Positions 10,136 to 20,029 of a stretch of DNA of 64,000 bases are shown piece by piece. The translations under genes and the position numbers were made by a program. The stretch is from Paraburkholderia phytofirmans OLGA172 (GTDB taxonomy: Bacteria > Pseudomonadota > Gammaproteobacteria > Burkholderiales > Burkholderiaceae): positions 3,224,001-3,288,000 of the forward strand of contig NZ_CP014578.1 in NCBI RefSeq assembly GCF_001634365.1, in the 5' to 3' direction. The notes under the pieces are model-generated. The model saw nothing but the letters and a program-made list of their open reading frames with translations, made no database searches and was not told where the DNA came from. Each line of letters opens with the position of its first letter. Within the stretch, counting starts at the first letter, position 1.

Positions 10136-10957
10136 TCACGCCACCCGGCGCGCCTCCAGAAAACGCTTCAAAATCGCATTCGAATACGTCCCGGCGATCT
10201 CCGTGAGAAACGACACGAACGATTGCGGCGCGTGATCGTCGGCGGTGTCGGAGATGGTGCGCACCACCGCGCACGGCACGCCGTATTCATAGCAGACCTG
10301 CGCGATTGCCGCGCCTTCCATCTCGACCGCGAGCGCATCCGGCAGCGCATCGCGCAAGGCTTCGACGCCCGTTGCACTCGCGACGAACTGATCTCCGCTG
10401 ATGATCAGGCCGCGATGGACGCGCGGCTCGCGTGTACCGAAGCGCGCCGCCGACGCGGCGCCCTCTTCCGCGACAAAACGCTCGCACGCCGCGGCCAGTT
10501 GATCGGCGAGCGCACCATCGGCGGTAAAACGCGACACGCCGAGCAGCGGCACCTCGAAGCGCGGAAACAATGGCGACGCGTCGAGATCGTGCTGCATCAG
10601 CGCGTTGGCGACGACGATATCGCCGACCCGCACCTCAGACCCGACGCCACCCGCAACACCCGTAAACACGACTGCGTCGACATCGAACGCATGGATCAAG
10701 GCGCTGACCGTGGCCGCCGCCGCGACCTTGCCCACGCGCGCCAGCGTCACGACGCAAGGCGCGCCGTGCACGGTGCCGACGTGATAGTCACGCTGACCGT
10801 GGGTGATGGTGCGTACGCCGGATTCGGCGCGCATCGCTTCGATCAGGTCGCCGAGTTCCTGCGGCAATGCCGCCAGAATGCCGAGCGGACGATGCGAGAC
10901 CGGCGCGCCTGCGCCGCCCGCCCCTATTTGTGCCCTGCTTATCGCGCCCGTGCTCAT
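10136..10957 (-). CDS. mtnN: 5'-methylthioadenosine/S-adenosylhomocysteine nucleosidase
   Basis: A 273-residue protein of the Pfs/MtnN nucleosidase family, which cleaves adenine from methylthioadenosine and S-adenosylhomocysteine. The acid/base glutamate of the N-terminal LGILAALPQEL segment, the nucleoside-binding glutamate in AVEMEGAAIAQVC and the catalytic aspartate in RTISDTADD are all in place. I chose ATG 10957 because it overlaps the uvrD stop in an ATGA arrangement; the first ATG at 10996 would lie inside uvrD. Residues 1-20 are a family-atypical Gly/Ala-rich extension. It is the second gene of a uvrD-mtnN unit and converges on prpE. Confidence 0.92.
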   Translation of the reverse strand: MSTGAISRAQIGAGGAGAPVSHRPLGILAALPQELGDLIEAMRAESGVRTITHGQRDYHVGTVHGAPCVVTLARVGKVAAAATVSALIHAFDVDAVVFTGVAGGVGSEVRVGDIVVANALMQHDLDASPLFPRFEVPLLGVSRFTADGALADQLAAACERFVAEEGAASAARFGTREPRVHRGLIISGDQFVASATGVEALRDALPDALAVEMEGAAIAQVCYEYGVPCAVVRTISDTADDHAPQSFVSFLTEIAGTYSNAILKRFLEARRVA

Positions 10958-13305
10958 TCGACCGCCTGCAATTTGGCGACCGCAAGCGCCAGCCACTTCT
11001 CGCCGTGCCGCTTGAATTTGACCTGGGCCTTGGCATCCGTGCCGCCGCCTTCCAGCGCCGTGATCGTGCCTTCCCCAAACTTGGTGTGGAACACCTGCTG
11101 GCCGACGCGAAAGCCCGTTTCAGCCGCACGCTGTTCGTTCGCAAAAGACGGTAACGGCGCCGGCGTCGACGACGAAGCACCCGTGTAACCCGGCCGCGCG
11201 AACCAGTCGCGACCGTAACCGGCGTTATCCGAGCGCCCGCCCCAGCGCGCGCCCGCCTCGACTTTCGGCGTGAGCCACTTGAGGGTTTCCTGCGGCAGTT
11301 CGTCGAAGAAACGCGAGCGGATGTTGTAGCGCGTCTGGCCGTGCAGCATCCGGCTCTGCGCAAACGACAGATACAAACGCTCCTTGGCCCGCGTGATCGC
11401 CACGTACATCAGACGGCGTTCTTCCTCCAGGCCGTCCGATTCCATCGCGCTGTTTTCATGCGGGAACAGCCCCTCTTCGAGCCCGGTGATGAACACCGCC
11501 GTGAACTCAAGGCCCTTGGCCGCGTGCACCGTCATCAACTGCACGGCTTCCTGACCGGCTTGCGCCTGGTTGTCGCCCGCTTCCAGCGAAGCGTGCGACA
11601 GGAAACCGGCGAGCGGCGTCATCGTGTCCGGGTTTTGCGCCGGATCGACGATGCTGGGTGCGTCCAGCACGACGGTATTCGGATCGTCGGTGGCGACGGC
11701 CAGTTCGGGCGCCGCGGTTGCGCCCGGGCGCAGCGGAATCGAGCGCGCCGGCGTATCCATGCCGTAGCCTTCTTCGCTGACGAAAGCAGCCGCCGCATTG
11801 ACCAGTTCCTGCAAGTTCTCCAGCCGGTCCTGACCTTCGCGTTCGTTCTGATAGAACTCCGTGAGACCGCTCGTGCGAACCACGTATTCGACCGTTTCCG
11901 GCAGGCTCATCTGCTGAGTTTCCGCGCGCATCTTGCCGATCAGGTTCGCAAAGCCGGCGAGGCTCGATCCCGCCTTACCCGCGACATACGGAATCGCCGC
12001 AGCCATCGAGCAGTTGTACAGACGCGCCGCATCGGCCAGTTGCTCGATCGAGCGCGCGCCGATGCCGCGTGTGGGGAAATTGACGACGCGGGCGAACGCG
12101 GTGTCGTCGTTCGGATTGTCGATCAGGCGCAGATAGGCGAGCGCGTGCTTGACTTCCTGGCGTTCGAAAAAGCGCAGACCGCCATACACGCGATACGCGA
12201 TGCCCGCATTGACCAGCGTGTGCTCGATCGTGCGCGACTGCGCGTTGCTGCGATACAGGATGGCGATTTCGCTGCGCGACGTGCCCGTGCTGATGAGCGC
12301 CTTGATTTCCTCGACGATCCAGCCGGCTTCCTGCGTGTCGGTAGCGGACTCGTAGACGCGCACCGGTTCGCCGTGACCCGCGTCGGTACGCAGATTTTTG
12401 CCCAGACGCCGCGAGTTATTGGCGATCAGCTGATTGGCCGCGTCGAGAATATGGCCGTGCGAGCGGTAGTTCTGCTCCAGCTTGATCATGTGCCGGACGT
12501 TGAACTCGTGTTCGAAGTCGCGCATGTTGCCGACGTTCGCGCCGCGGAAGGCGTAGATCGACTGGTCGTCGTCGCCGACCGCGAAGATCGAGTTGGTCTG
12601 CCCGGCCAGCATTTTCAGCCACGCATATTGCAGCTTATTGGTGTCCTGGAACTCGTCGACGAGAATGTGCCTGAAGCGCGCCTGATAGTGGGCGCGCAGC
12701 GGCGGATTGTGCGCGAGCAGCTCAAAGCAGCGCAGCAGCAGTTCCGGGAAGTCGACGACGCCTTCGCGCTGGCATTGCTGGTCGTAGGCTTCGTAGAGTT
12801 CGACGAATTTGCGGTTGAAGTTGTCGGTGGCGTCGACGTCTTTCGGCCGCAGGCCTTGTTCTTTGGAATTGTTGATGAAGTACTGGAGATTTTTCGCCGG
12901 GTACTTTTCATCGTCGATGTTAAGGCCCTTCATCAGACGCTTGATTGCGGAGAGCTGGTCCGCGGTATCGAGTATCTGGAAGGTGGCGGGCAGGCCGGCG
13001 TCGCGATGGTGCGCGCGGAGCATGCGGTTGCACAGGCCGTGGAAGGTGCCGATCCACATGCCTCGCGTATCGATCGGCAAGAGTGCCGAAAGACGCGCCA
13101 TCATTTCGCGGGCGGCTTTATTGGTGAAGGTCACCGCGAGGATGGTGGCGGGCGACGCCAGACCGTGCTGGATCAGCCACGCGATCCGCGTGATGAGGAC
13201 GCGGGTTTTGCCGCTGCCCGCGCCGGCAAGGATGAGCGCTGGCTCGTTGGGGAGCGTGACGGCGGCGTGCTGTTCGGGGTTTAGATTGGCTAGCAGATCG
13301 GGCAT
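10954..13305 (-). CDS. uvrD: ATP-dependent DNA helicase UvrD/PcrA
   Basis: A 783-residue superfamily 1A 3'-5' helicase for nucleotide-excision and mismatch repair. It contains Walker A AGAGSGKT (residues 27-34), motif Ia [10 protein letters not shown], Walker B VDEFQDTN, motif [17 protein letters not shown], motif [11 protein letters not shown] and motif [18 protein letters not shown]. The C terminus has the Tudor-like [18 protein letters not shown] segment. Length and all motifs are intact. The ATG at 13305 is preceded on the minus strand by weak purine-rich sequence. The downstream mtnN start overlaps its stop. Confidence 0.95.
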   Translation of the reverse strand: MPDLLANLNPEQHAAVTLPNEPALILAGAGSGKTRVLITRIAWLIQHGLASPATILAVTFTNKAAREMMARLSALLPIDTRGMWIGTFHGLCNRMLRAHHRDAGLPATFQILDTADQLSAIKRLMKGLNIDDEKYPAKNLQYFINNSKEQGLRPKDVDATDNFNRKFVELYEAYDQQCQREGVVDFPELLLRCFELLAHNPPLRAHYQARFRHILVDEFQDTNKLQYAWLKMLAGQTNSIFAVGDDDQSIYAFRGANVGNMRDFEHEFNVRHMIKLEQNYRSHGHILDAANQLIANNSRRLGKNLRTDAGHGEPVRVYESATDTQEAGWIVEEIKALISTGTSRSEIAILYRSNAQSRTIEHTLVNAGIAYRVYGGLRFFERQEVKHALAYLRLIDNPNDDTAFARVVNFPTRGIGARSIEQLADAARLYNCSMAAAIPYVAGKAGSSLAGFANLIGKMRAETQQMSLPETVEYVVRTSGLTEFYQNEREGQDRLENLQELVNAAAAFVSEEGYGMDTPARSIPLRPGATAAPELAVATDDPNTVVLDAPSIVDPAQNPDTMTPLAGFLSHASLEAGDNQAQAGQEAVQLMTVHAAKGLEFTAVFITGLEEGLFPHENSAMESDGLEEERRLMYVAITRAKERLYLSFAQSRMLHGQTRYNIRSRFFDELPQETLKWLTPKVEAGARWGGRSDNAGYGRDWFARPGYTGASSSTPAPLPSFANEQRAAETGFRVGQQVFHTKFGEGTITALEGGGTDAKAQVKFKRHGEKWLALAVAKLQAVE

Positions 13306-13368
13306 TTTTGGGGAGGACGGCGAAGGCGTTCGACATTATATGCCCCTCCGGGGCTGGGGCTTTTTTGG

Positions 13369-13407
13369 GGTTTTTGCCTGCGGGGCGCTTACTGTCTGGA
13401 TGCCTGC
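13369..13407 (+). repeat. Dispersed intergenic repeat, partial copy B, with long hairpin
   Basis: GTTTTTGCCTGCGGGGCGC then TACTGTCTGGATGCCTGC matches the first half of the repeats at 4191 and 30281. The same DNA forms an imperfect long hairpin: 13370-13380 pairs with 13428-13438, and GCGCTT at 13385-13390 pairs with AAGCGC at 13418-13423. It lies between uvrD and valS. Confidence 0.6.
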
Positions 13408-13483
13408 AACCAACCCCAAGCGCGACACAGGCAAAAAAACCAGACAAACCGTCCCCCCAAAGCCCCCCGCGCGCGGCGCCGCT

Positions 13484-13489
13484 TATAAT
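13484..13489 (+). promoter_or_regulatory. Probable -10 element of valS
   Basis: TATAAT stands 35 bases before the valS ATG in the uvrD-valS spacer. No good TTGACA-like hexamer lies 16-18 bases upstream, so only the -10 is supported. A minus-strand TATAAT at 13335-13340 is a comparable candidate for uvrD. Confidence 0.45.
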
Positions 13490-13523
13490 CGAGCATTCTT
13501 TGCATCTACCAGCAGACCGACAA

Positions 13524-16403
13524 ATGAGCGAGACCCCGAGCGACACGACCTCCACGCTTGCCAAAAGCTTCGAGCCCCACACCATCGAAGCCCACTGGGG
13601 CCCCGAATGGGAAAAGCGCGCCTACGCGGCGCCCACCTTCGACGAGAACAAAAAAGACTTCTCGATCCAGTTGCCGCCGCCGAACGTCACCGGCACCCTG
13701 CATATGGGCCATGCGTTCAACCAGACGATCATGGACGGCCTCACTCGCTATCACCGCATGCTCGGCGAAAATACCCTGTGGGTGCCGGGCACGGACCACG
13801 CGGGCATCGCCACGCAAATCGTCGTCGAACGGCAACTGGACGCGCAAGGCGTATCGCGCCACGATCTCGGCCGCGAAAAATTCACTGAACGCGTCTGGGA
13901 ATGGAAGCAGCAATCCGGCTCGACCATCACAAATCAGGTGCGGCGCCTCGGCGCGTCGATCGACTGGTCGCGCGAATACTTCACGATGGACGACAAAATG
14001 TCGGCCGCCGTGCGCGACGTGTTCGTACGCCTGTACGAACAAGGCCTGATCTACCGCGGCAAGCGCCTCGTGAACTGGGATCCGGTGCTGCTCACCGCCG
14101 TCTCCGACCTCGAAGTGGTCAGCGAAGAAGAAAACGGCCACCTCTGGCACATCCAGTATCCGCTCACGGACGGCTCGGGCCATCTGACGGTCGCCACCAC
14201 ACGTCCGGAAACCATGCTCGGCGACACCGCCGTGATGGTCCATCCGGAAGACGAACGCTATGCGCACCTGATCGGCAAAACGGTCACGCTGCCCCTCTCC
14301 GGCCGCGAAGTCCCAATCATCGCCGACGACTACGTCGACCGCGAATTCGGCACCGGTGTCGTTAAGGTCACGCCCGCGCACGACCTTAACGACTATGCAG
14401 TCGGCCAGCGTCACAACCTGCCGATGATCGAAATCCTCACGCTCGACGCGAAGATCAACGACAACGCGCCGGCAAATTACCGCGGCCTGGACCGTTTCGA
14501 AGCCCGCAAGCAGGTCGTGATGGACCTGGAAGCTCTCGGCGCGCTCGAATCGGTCAAGCCGCACAAGCTGATGGTGCCGCGCGGCGACCGCACGGGCGTC
14601 ATCATCGAGCCGATGCTGACGGACCAATGGTTCGTCGCCATGAGCAAGCCGGCGCCCGAAGGCACCTTCAATCCCGGTAAATCGATCGCCGAAACGGCCT
14701 TGGACGTGGTTCGCAGCGGCGAAATCAAGTTCGTGCCGGAAAACTGGTCCACCACGTACTATCAGTGGCTCGAAAACATCCAGGACTGGTGTATCTCGCG
14801 CCAACTCTGGTGGGGCCATCAGATCCCGGCGTGGTACGGCGAAAACGGTGAAATCTTCGTCGCCAACACCGAAGAGGGTGCGCGCGAAAAAGCCGCAGAG
14901 GCCGGTTACACGGGCCCGCTCAAGCGCGACGCAGACGTGCTCGACACGTGGTTCTCATCGGCGCTGGTGCCGTTCTCGTCGCTCGGCTGGCCTGCCGAGA
15001 CGCCGGATCTGAAGCACTTCATGCCCTCGTCGGTGCTGGTCACCGGTTTCGACATCATCTTCTTCTGGGTCGCGCGCATGGTCATGATGACCACGCACTT
15101 CACCGGCAAGGTGCCGTTCGACACGGTCTACGTACACGGTCTCGTGCGCGACGCCGAAGGCCAGAAGATGTCGAAGAGCAAGGGCAATACGCTCGACCCG
15201 ATCGATATCGTCGACGGCATCGAACTCGACGCGCTGGTTGCCAAGCGCACCACCGGCCTGATGAACCCGAAGCAGGCTGCGTCGATCGAAAAGAAAACCC
15301 GCAAGGAATTCCCCGACGGCATTCCGGCGTTCGGCACGGACGCGCTGCGCTTCACGATGGCGTCAATGGCCACGCTCGGCCGCAACGTCAACTTCGACCT
15401 GGCGCGCTGCGAAGGCTATCGCAACTTCTGCAATAAGCTGTGGAATGCCACCCGTTTTGTGCTGATGAACTGCGAAGGCCACGATTGCGGTTTCGGCAAG
15501 CCGGAGCAGTGCGGCGAGTGCGGCCCGGAGGGCCATCTGCATTTCTCGGCGGCCGACCGCTGGATCGTGTCGCGCCTGCAACGCGTGGAAGCGGAAATCG
15601 CCAAGGGCTTCGCCGACTATCGTTTTGACAATGTTGCCAACGCCCTATACAAGTTCGTATGGGACGAATACTGTGACTGGTATCTCGAACTCGCCAAGGT
15701 TCAGATCCAGACGGGTCAGCCGAATCAGCAGCGCGCAACACGCCGCACGCTGCTGCGCGTACTCGAGACGGTGTTGCGCCTCGCGCATCCGGTGATTCCG
15801 TTCATTACCGAAGCGCTGTGGCAAAAAGTTGCACCGTTGGCGGCGCGTTACCCCGAAGGCAAAGCCGAGGGCGAAGCGTCCATCATGGTGCAGCCATACC
15901 CCCTTGCGGAGCCGTCGAAGATCGACGAAGACGCGGAGCAATGGGCGGCCGACCTGAAAGCGGTGATCGATGCGTGCCGTAATCTGCGCGGCGAGATGAA
16001 TCTGTCGCCGGCGGTCAAGGTGCCGTTGCTCGCTACCGGCAACGCGGAGCGCCTCTTCACCTTCGCTCCGTACGCTCAGGCATTGGCCCGTTTGTCGGAG
16101 GTGCAGATCATTGCCGACGAGGCAAGCCTGGATGCGCAAGCAGATGGCGCGCCGATTGCTATCGTAGGGAATGACAAGCTCGTGCTGAAGGTGGAAATCG
16201 ATGTAGCCGTGGAGCGCGAGCGTCTGTCGAAGGAGATTGCGCGGCTTGGCATGGAGGTCACCAAGTGCAATGCCAAGTTGCAGAATGAAAGTTTCCTTGC
16301 AAAGGCAAAACCGGTAGTCGTTGAACAGGAGCAGAAAAGGCTGGCAGAATTCGAAACCACCATCGGCAAGCTGAAGGCCCAATTGGCTCGATTGCCAGCC
16401 TGA
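13524..16403 (+). CDS. valS: Valyl-tRNA synthetase
   Basis: A 959-residue class I aminoacyl-tRNA synthetase that charges tRNA-Val. The HIGH motif appears as HMGH (residues 60-63), the KMSKS loop as KMSKS (548-552), and the editing (CP1) domain lies between them. The C-terminal 80 residues form the usual tRNA-binding coiled coil ([17 protein letters not shown]). ATG 13524 gives [20 protein letters not shown], a normal ValS start; the open frame before it reaches into the intergenic repeat. A cysteine-rich insert (C650, C655, C663, C666) sits in the anticodon-binding region. galU follows 73 bases downstream on the same strand. Confidence 0.96.
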   Translation: MSETPSDTTSTLAKSFEPHTIEAHWGPEWEKRAYAAPTFDENKKDFSIQLPPPNVTGTLHMGHAFNQTIMDGLTRYHRMLGENTLWVPGTDHAGIATQIVVERQLDAQGVSRHDLGREKFTERVWEWKQQSGSTITNQVRRLGASIDWSREYFTMDDKMSAAVRDVFVRLYEQGLIYRGKRLVNWDPVLLTAVSDLEVVSEEENGHLWHIQYPLTDGSGHLTVATTRPETMLGDTAVMVHPEDERYAHLIGKTVTLPLSGREVPIIADDYVDREFGTGVVKVTPAHDLNDYAVGQRHNLPMIEILTLDAKINDNAPANYRGLDRFEARKQVVMDLEALGALESVKPHKLMVPRGDRTGVIIEPMLTDQWFVAMSKPAPEGTFNPGKSIAETALDVVRSGEIKFVPENWSTTYYQWLENIQDWCISRQLWWGHQIPAWYGENGEIFVANTEEGAREKAAEAGYTGPLKRDADVLDTWFSSALVPFSSLGWPAETPDLKHFMPSSVLVTGFDIIFFWVARMVMMTTHFTGKVPFDTVYVHGLVRDAEGQKMSKSKGNTLDPIDIVDGIELDALVAKRTTGLMNPKQAASIEKKTRKEFPDGIPAFGTDALRFTMASMATLGRNVNFDLARCEGYRNFCNKLWNATRFVLMNCEGHDCGFGKPEQCGECGPEGHLHFSAADRWIVSRLQRVEAEIAKGFADYRFDNVANALYKFVWDEYCDWYLELAKVQIQTGQPNQQRATRRTLLRVLETVLRLAHPVIPFITEALWQKVAPLAARYPEGKAEGEASIMVQPYPLAEPSKIDEDAEQWAADLKAVIDACRNLRGEMNLSPAVKVPLLATGNAERLFTFAPYAQALARLSEVQIIADEASLDAQADGAPIAIVGNDKLVLKVEIDVAVERERLSKEIARLGMEVTKCNAKLQNESFLAKAKPVVVEQEQKRLAEFETTIGKLKAQLARLPA

Positions 16404-16476
16404 TCGACGCTCCGTGTCCGCCCCGTTGCGGGCGGGCAAAGACCACAAGCTAAACCAGAGGATTCAGGGTAATCAC

Positions 16477-17358
16477 ATGCTAAAAGTTACAAAAGCAGTA
16501 TTTCCGGTAGCAGGTCTTGGCACCCGGTTCCTCCCTGCCACGAAGGCGAGCCCGAAAGAGATGCTGCCGATCGTCGACAAGCCGCTGATTCAGTACGCGG
16601 TGGAAGAGGCAATGGCGGCGGGCATCACCGAAATGATCTTTGTCACGGGCCGCAGCAAGCGCGCGATCGAGGACCATTTCGACAAGTCATACGAAATCGA
16701 GGCGGAACTCGAGGCGCGTGGCAAGGCCAAGCTACTGGAACTGGTGCGCAGCATCAAGCCGAGCCATGTCGACTGCTTCTACGTGCGTCAGCCGGAAGCG
16801 CTCGGCTTGGGCCACGCGGTGATGTGCGCTGAAAAGCTGGTGGGCGACAACCCGTTCGCCGTGATTCTCGCGGACGACTTGCTGTACGGCACGCCGCCGG
16901 TCATGACGCAGATGATCGAGGTGTTCGACCACTATCACAGCTCGGTGATTGGCGTCGAAGAGATCCCGCACTCGGAGACGAAATCGTACGGTATCGTCGA
17001 CGGCAAGGAGTGGGAAGACTCGATCATCAAGATGTCGGGCATTGTCGAAAAGCCGGAGCCGGCTGTCGCGCCGTCGAATCTGGGTGTGGTGGGCCGTTAC
17101 GTGCTGAAGCCGCGTATTTTCGAACATCTGCGCGCACTGAAGCCGGGCGCGGGCGGCGAATTGCAGCTGACGGACGCGATTCAATCGCTGCTCGCCGACG
17201 AGCAGGTGCTGGCGTACAAGTATCACGGCACGCGTTTCGACTGCGGCAGCAAGCTGGGTTATCTGAAAGCGACGGTCGAATTCGCCCTGCGTCACCCGGA
17301 AGTCGCGGCCGATTTCGAAGAATATCTGCGCACGCGCTCGCCGGTGCTGGAAGGCTAA
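16477..17358 (+). CDS. galU: UTP-glucose-1-phosphate uridylyltransferase
   Basis: A 293-residue nucleotidyltransferase producing UDP-glucose for polysaccharide and cell-envelope sugars. The N terminus has AVFPVAGLGTRFLPATKAS and PKEMLPIVDKPLIQYAVEEA, the signature of bacterial GalU. FAVILADDLL carries the metal-binding aspartate. ATG 16477 follows an AGAGGATTCAGGG purine stretch. It may be cotranscribed with valS and is followed by a strong terminator. Confidence 0.95.
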   Translation: MLKVTKAVFPVAGLGTRFLPATKASPKEMLPIVDKPLIQYAVEEAMAAGITEMIFVTGRSKRAIEDHFDKSYEIEAELEARGKAKLLELVRSIKPSHVDCFYVRQPEALGLGHAVMCAEKLVGDNPFAVILADDLLYGTPPVMTQMIEVFDHYHSSVIGVEEIPHSETKSYGIVDGKEWEDSIIKMSGIVEKPEPAVAPSNLGVVGRYVLKPRIFEHLRALKPGAGGELQLTDAIQSLLADEQVLAYKYHGTRFDCGSKLGYLKATVEFALRHPEVAADFEEYLRTRSPVLEG

Positions 17359-17425
17359 GCAACTGGACAGCCGCGCAGAACCTCTGCGCTGTTAGCCTCT
17401 CGCGATAAGCATCAGGCAGAGGTAG

Positions 17426-17466
17426 AAAAGGTGCTGGACCCGCATTTGCGGGCACAGCACCTTTTT
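17426..17466 (+). terminator. Rho-independent terminator after galU
   Basis: AAAAGGTGCTG (17427-17437) pairs with CAGCACCTTTT (17455-17465), with an inner CCCGC/GCGGG helix, followed by TGTTTTTG. It lies about 70 bases past the galU stop and is a strong intrinsic terminator. The GC-rich spacer up to 17621 has three GGCGCC palindromes but no gene. Confidence 0.88.
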
Positions 17467-17621
17467 GTTTTTGGGGGCGCCTAGGCGGGCCAGCCTGAAG
17501 GCGCCGGCTAGGGGGCGCCTGAAGGTACCCGTCTAAAGGGACTCGACGGGGGGTGCCCCGCCTGGGCCGCGCAGCTCAGCACGTGAGCTTTTCCCCCTAC
17601 GCGAGCTTTGGTGCGCGTATT

Positions 17622-17855
17622 TCAGCGGCGCTTCATCAAAAAGGTAAAAACCTTGTCGTGTGCTGAGCTTTCGACGATTTCGTTGCCGGTTTGCTTCGCG
17701 AACGCGGCGAAATCGCGCTGCGAGCCCGGATCCGTGGCCAGTACCTTGAGAATCTGGCCGCTTTCCATATCGGCGAGCGCCTTCTTGGCGCGCAAAATTG
17801 GCAGCGGGCACATCAGCCCGCGCGCATCGACTTCCTTGTGAACCTGTATTTGCAT
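17622..17855 (-). CDS. TusA/SirA-family sulfurtransferase
   Basis: A 77-residue protein with the hallmark MCPLP motif; Cys16 is the persulfide-carrying residue of TusA-type sulfur carriers, which pass sulfur towards tRNA thiolation, molybdenum cofactor or other pathways. ATG 17855 gives the normal family length and has AAGGT nearby; the open frame extends 18 codons further without a better site. It stands alone between the galU terminator and the inositol cluster. Whether it is the true TusA or a paralogue is not decidable here. Confidence 0.88.
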   Translation of the reverse strand: MQIQVHKEVDARGLMCPLPILRAKKALADMESGQILKVLATDPGSQRDFAAFAKQTGNEIVESSAHDKVFTFLMKRR

Positions 17856-17966
17856 CGACGATGACCTTCGGGATGAGGCGTCTTTGCGCGACGCCGGGGA
17901 GAGGGTCAAATTCTACAGCAGGCGGGGGTTTGGGGTTTGCCGCCGGGGCGGCAGGCCCCACCCCTA

Positions 17967-19013
17967 CTACAAAACAACAGCCTCCCCGCTCAGCAGCGAC
18001 TCCCTCATCGCCATCCCGATCCGCGTCGCTTCAAGCGCATCGGCCAGCGTGGCCCCCGTTTGCACGCTAGCGCCAGCGCCAACCCCACCCTGCACAGCGG
18101 CAACAAACGCCCGCGCCTCATACAAAAACGCATCCTCGAACCGATCGAAGAAGCTCGGCGTGCATTCGTTGCGAATGCCCGTGGCATCATAAATCTCAAC
18201 GCGATTCGCCCGCGGATTGCGCCCAATGGCCAGCGCACCCGCCGTGCCGATCACTTCGCTGTGCGTGTCATTGCCATGCGCCTGCGTGCGCGACGCATAG
18301 AACATCGCGAGCTTGCCGTCTTCGAACTCGCAGATCGCCACGCCATTATCGACGTCGCCGAATCCACGCAGCCCCTCATGCAATGCGACCGCGCCCGCCG
18401 CAAACACGCGTTTGGCGCGCGGCTTGCCAAGCAGCCAGCGCGCGACGTCGATATCGTGCACGGTGCAGTCCAGAAAGATCCCGCCCGAGGTCGCCGCGAA
18501 ACGCACGAAAAAGCCGTTGTTGTCGTTCTGATCGGTAGTTTGCGAGCGCACCAGAAATGGTCGGCCGATCTTGCCGGCTTCGATCTTGTCGAATGCATCC
18601 TTGTAGCTCGGATCGAAACGCCGCATAAAGCCAATGGTCGCCTGCAGATGCGGATACCGCGCAGCTTCAGCCAAAACGCGCTCGCACTCGACGAGATCCA
18701 GCGACAGCGGCTTCTCGCAGAACACATGTTTGCCGGCGCGCAACGCATCGATAATCTGCTGCGCGTGCAACGACGACGGCGTGACGAGCCACACCGCGTC
18801 CACCTCGCGATCGGCGAGCAGATCCGCATAATCGTCGTAAAGACGCGGCTCGGGCAACGCCTCGCGCGCCCACGCCCGCTCCTCTTCCAACGGACTGCAC
18901 GCGGCCACGAGCGATGCACCCGGCACGCGATACGCCAGATTTTCCGCGTGCCGCTTGCCCAAACGCCCCAAGCCAACCACACCCAAACGAAGCCGCCCAG
19001 TCGCCGCCTTCAT
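17967..19013 (-). CDS. Gfo/Idh/MocA dehydrogenase, probable inositol-family
   Basis: A 348-residue NAD(P)-dependent oxidoreductase. The N-terminal Rossmann motif is LGVVGLGRLGKRHAEN, the catalytic-loop motif is FCEKPLSLD, and HDIDVARWLLG carries the family's conserved His/Asp region. It is next to iolG and shares its last base with the start codon (TGATG), so it is cotranscribed with iolG and the regulator. It is therefore likely to oxidise another inositol isomer or a related polyol (scyllo-inositol and D-chiro-inositol dehydrogenases belong to this family); substrate is inference. ATG 19013 was chosen over the upstream in-frame 19055 start, which lies inside iolG. Confidence 0.85.
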   Translation of the reverse strand: MKAATGRLRLGVVGLGRLGKRHAENLAYRVPGASLVAACSPLEEERAWAREALPEPRLYDDYADLLADREVDAVWLVTPSSLHAQQIIDALRAGKHVFCEKPLSLDLVECERVLAEAARYPHLQATIGFMRRFDPSYKDAFDKIEAGKIGRPFLVRSQTTDQNDNNGFFVRFAATSGGIFLDCTVHDIDVARWLLGKPRAKRVFAAGAVALHEGLRGFGDVDNGVAICEFEDGKLAMFYASRTQAHGNDTHSEVIGTAGALAIGRNPRANRVEIYDATGIRNECTPSFFDRFEDAFLYEARAFVAAVQGGVGAGASVQTGATLADALEATRIGMAMRESLLSGEAVVL

Positions 19014-20029
19014 CACGCTGCCTCGCCAGGTTTTACCGCACGACCCTCGCGCCACGAGCGCGTCGCGGCATCGGCGAGTTCGAGCGCTTTCAGGCCGTCG
19101 GCGACGGTGGTTCGAACCGGCTTGCCGTGCGTGACCGCGTCGAAGAAATGCGCGATTTCCAACGCGTACGCCGCGCGATAACGTTCGAGGAAAAACGCCT
19201 CGGGCACGTCGCTCGACACTTCGGTTCTCGAATATGCGGTGACTTCGGTGGGCCGCACATTGCCCGCCTGCAGCATGCCGGTGCTGCCGAGCACTTCGAA
19301 ACGCTGGTCATACCCATAAGCCGCACGTCGCGCGGTGTTGATCTGGCACAAGCGCCCGCGCTTCGTGCGTATCGTCACCGCGGTCGAATCGATATCGCCC
19401 GCTTCGGCAATCGCCGGATCGGAAAGGCAACTGCCGGTGGCGTGCAGCGTGTCGGCTTCGTCGTCGAGAATCCAGCGGAAGATGTCGAAGTCGTGAATCA
19501 GCATGTCCTTGAAGATGCCGCCCGAGTGCTTGATGTACTCGACCGGCGGTGCGCCCGGATCGCGGCTCGTCACCACCAGCATTTCCGGCGTGCCGATTTC
19601 GCCCGCATCGATGCGTGCTTTCAACGCGGAGAAGGTCGGGTCGAAGCGGCGCTGAAAGCCGATCATGCAGACCACGCCCGCACGCTCGACCGCCTCTGCG
19701 CATGCGCGTGCCCGCTCCAAAGTCAGGTCCACCGGTTTCTCGCAGAACACGTGCTTTTTCTGTGCGGCCGATTTCATGATCAGATCCGCGTGCGTGTCCG
19801 TGCTCGAACAGATCACCGTCGCGCCGATCGACGCATCGCCCATCGCGCCATCGATATCCGCAACCTGCGCGCCGTGTTCGGCGGCGAGCGCCGCGGCTGC
19901 CTCGCGATTCACATCGACCACATACCTGAGCCGCACGCCCGGTTGCCGCGCCAGATTCGCCGCATGAATCTTGCCGATACGTCCCGCGCCGAATACCGCT
20001 ACGTCAATCGTCTTTACCGCCTCAGTCAT
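19013..20029 (-). CDS. iolG: myo-Inositol 2-dehydrogenase
   Basis: A 338-residue Gfo/Idh/MocA enzyme expected to oxidise myo-inositol to 2-keto-myo-inositol with NAD+, the first step of inositol catabolism. It has the Rossmann glycine motif VFGAGRIGKIH (about residues 12-22), FCEKPVDLT with the catalytic lysine, and the SGGIFKDMLIHDFDIFRW segment containing the Asp/His catalytic pair typical of IolG. The start overlaps the upstream regulator gene by 8 bases. Context with iolC, iolD, iolE, iolB and a sugar ABC importer supports the assignment. Confidence 0.92.
   Translation of the reverse strand: MTEAVKTIDVAVFGAGRIGKIHAANLARQPGVRLRYVVDVNREAAAALAAEHGAQVADIDGAMGDASIGATVICSSTDTHADLIMKSAAQKKHVFCEKPVDLTLERARACAEAVERAGVVCMIGFQRRFDPTFSALKARIDAGEIGTPEMLVVTSRDPGAPPVEYIKHSGGIFKDMLIHDFDIFRWILDDEADTLHATGSCLSDPAIAEAGDIDSTAVTIRTKRGRLCQINTARRAAYGYDQRFEVLGSTGMLQAGNVRPTEVTAYSRTEVSSDVPEAFFLERYRAAYALEIAHFFDAVTHGKPVRTTVADGLKALELADAATRSWREGRAVKPGEAA

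Noticed and set aside
11341..13284. 647-codon open frame on the plus strand opposite uvrD
   Set aside because: It mirrors uvrD exactly, is Arg/Asp/Val-rich and has no domain-like pattern; a GC-rich antisense shadow.
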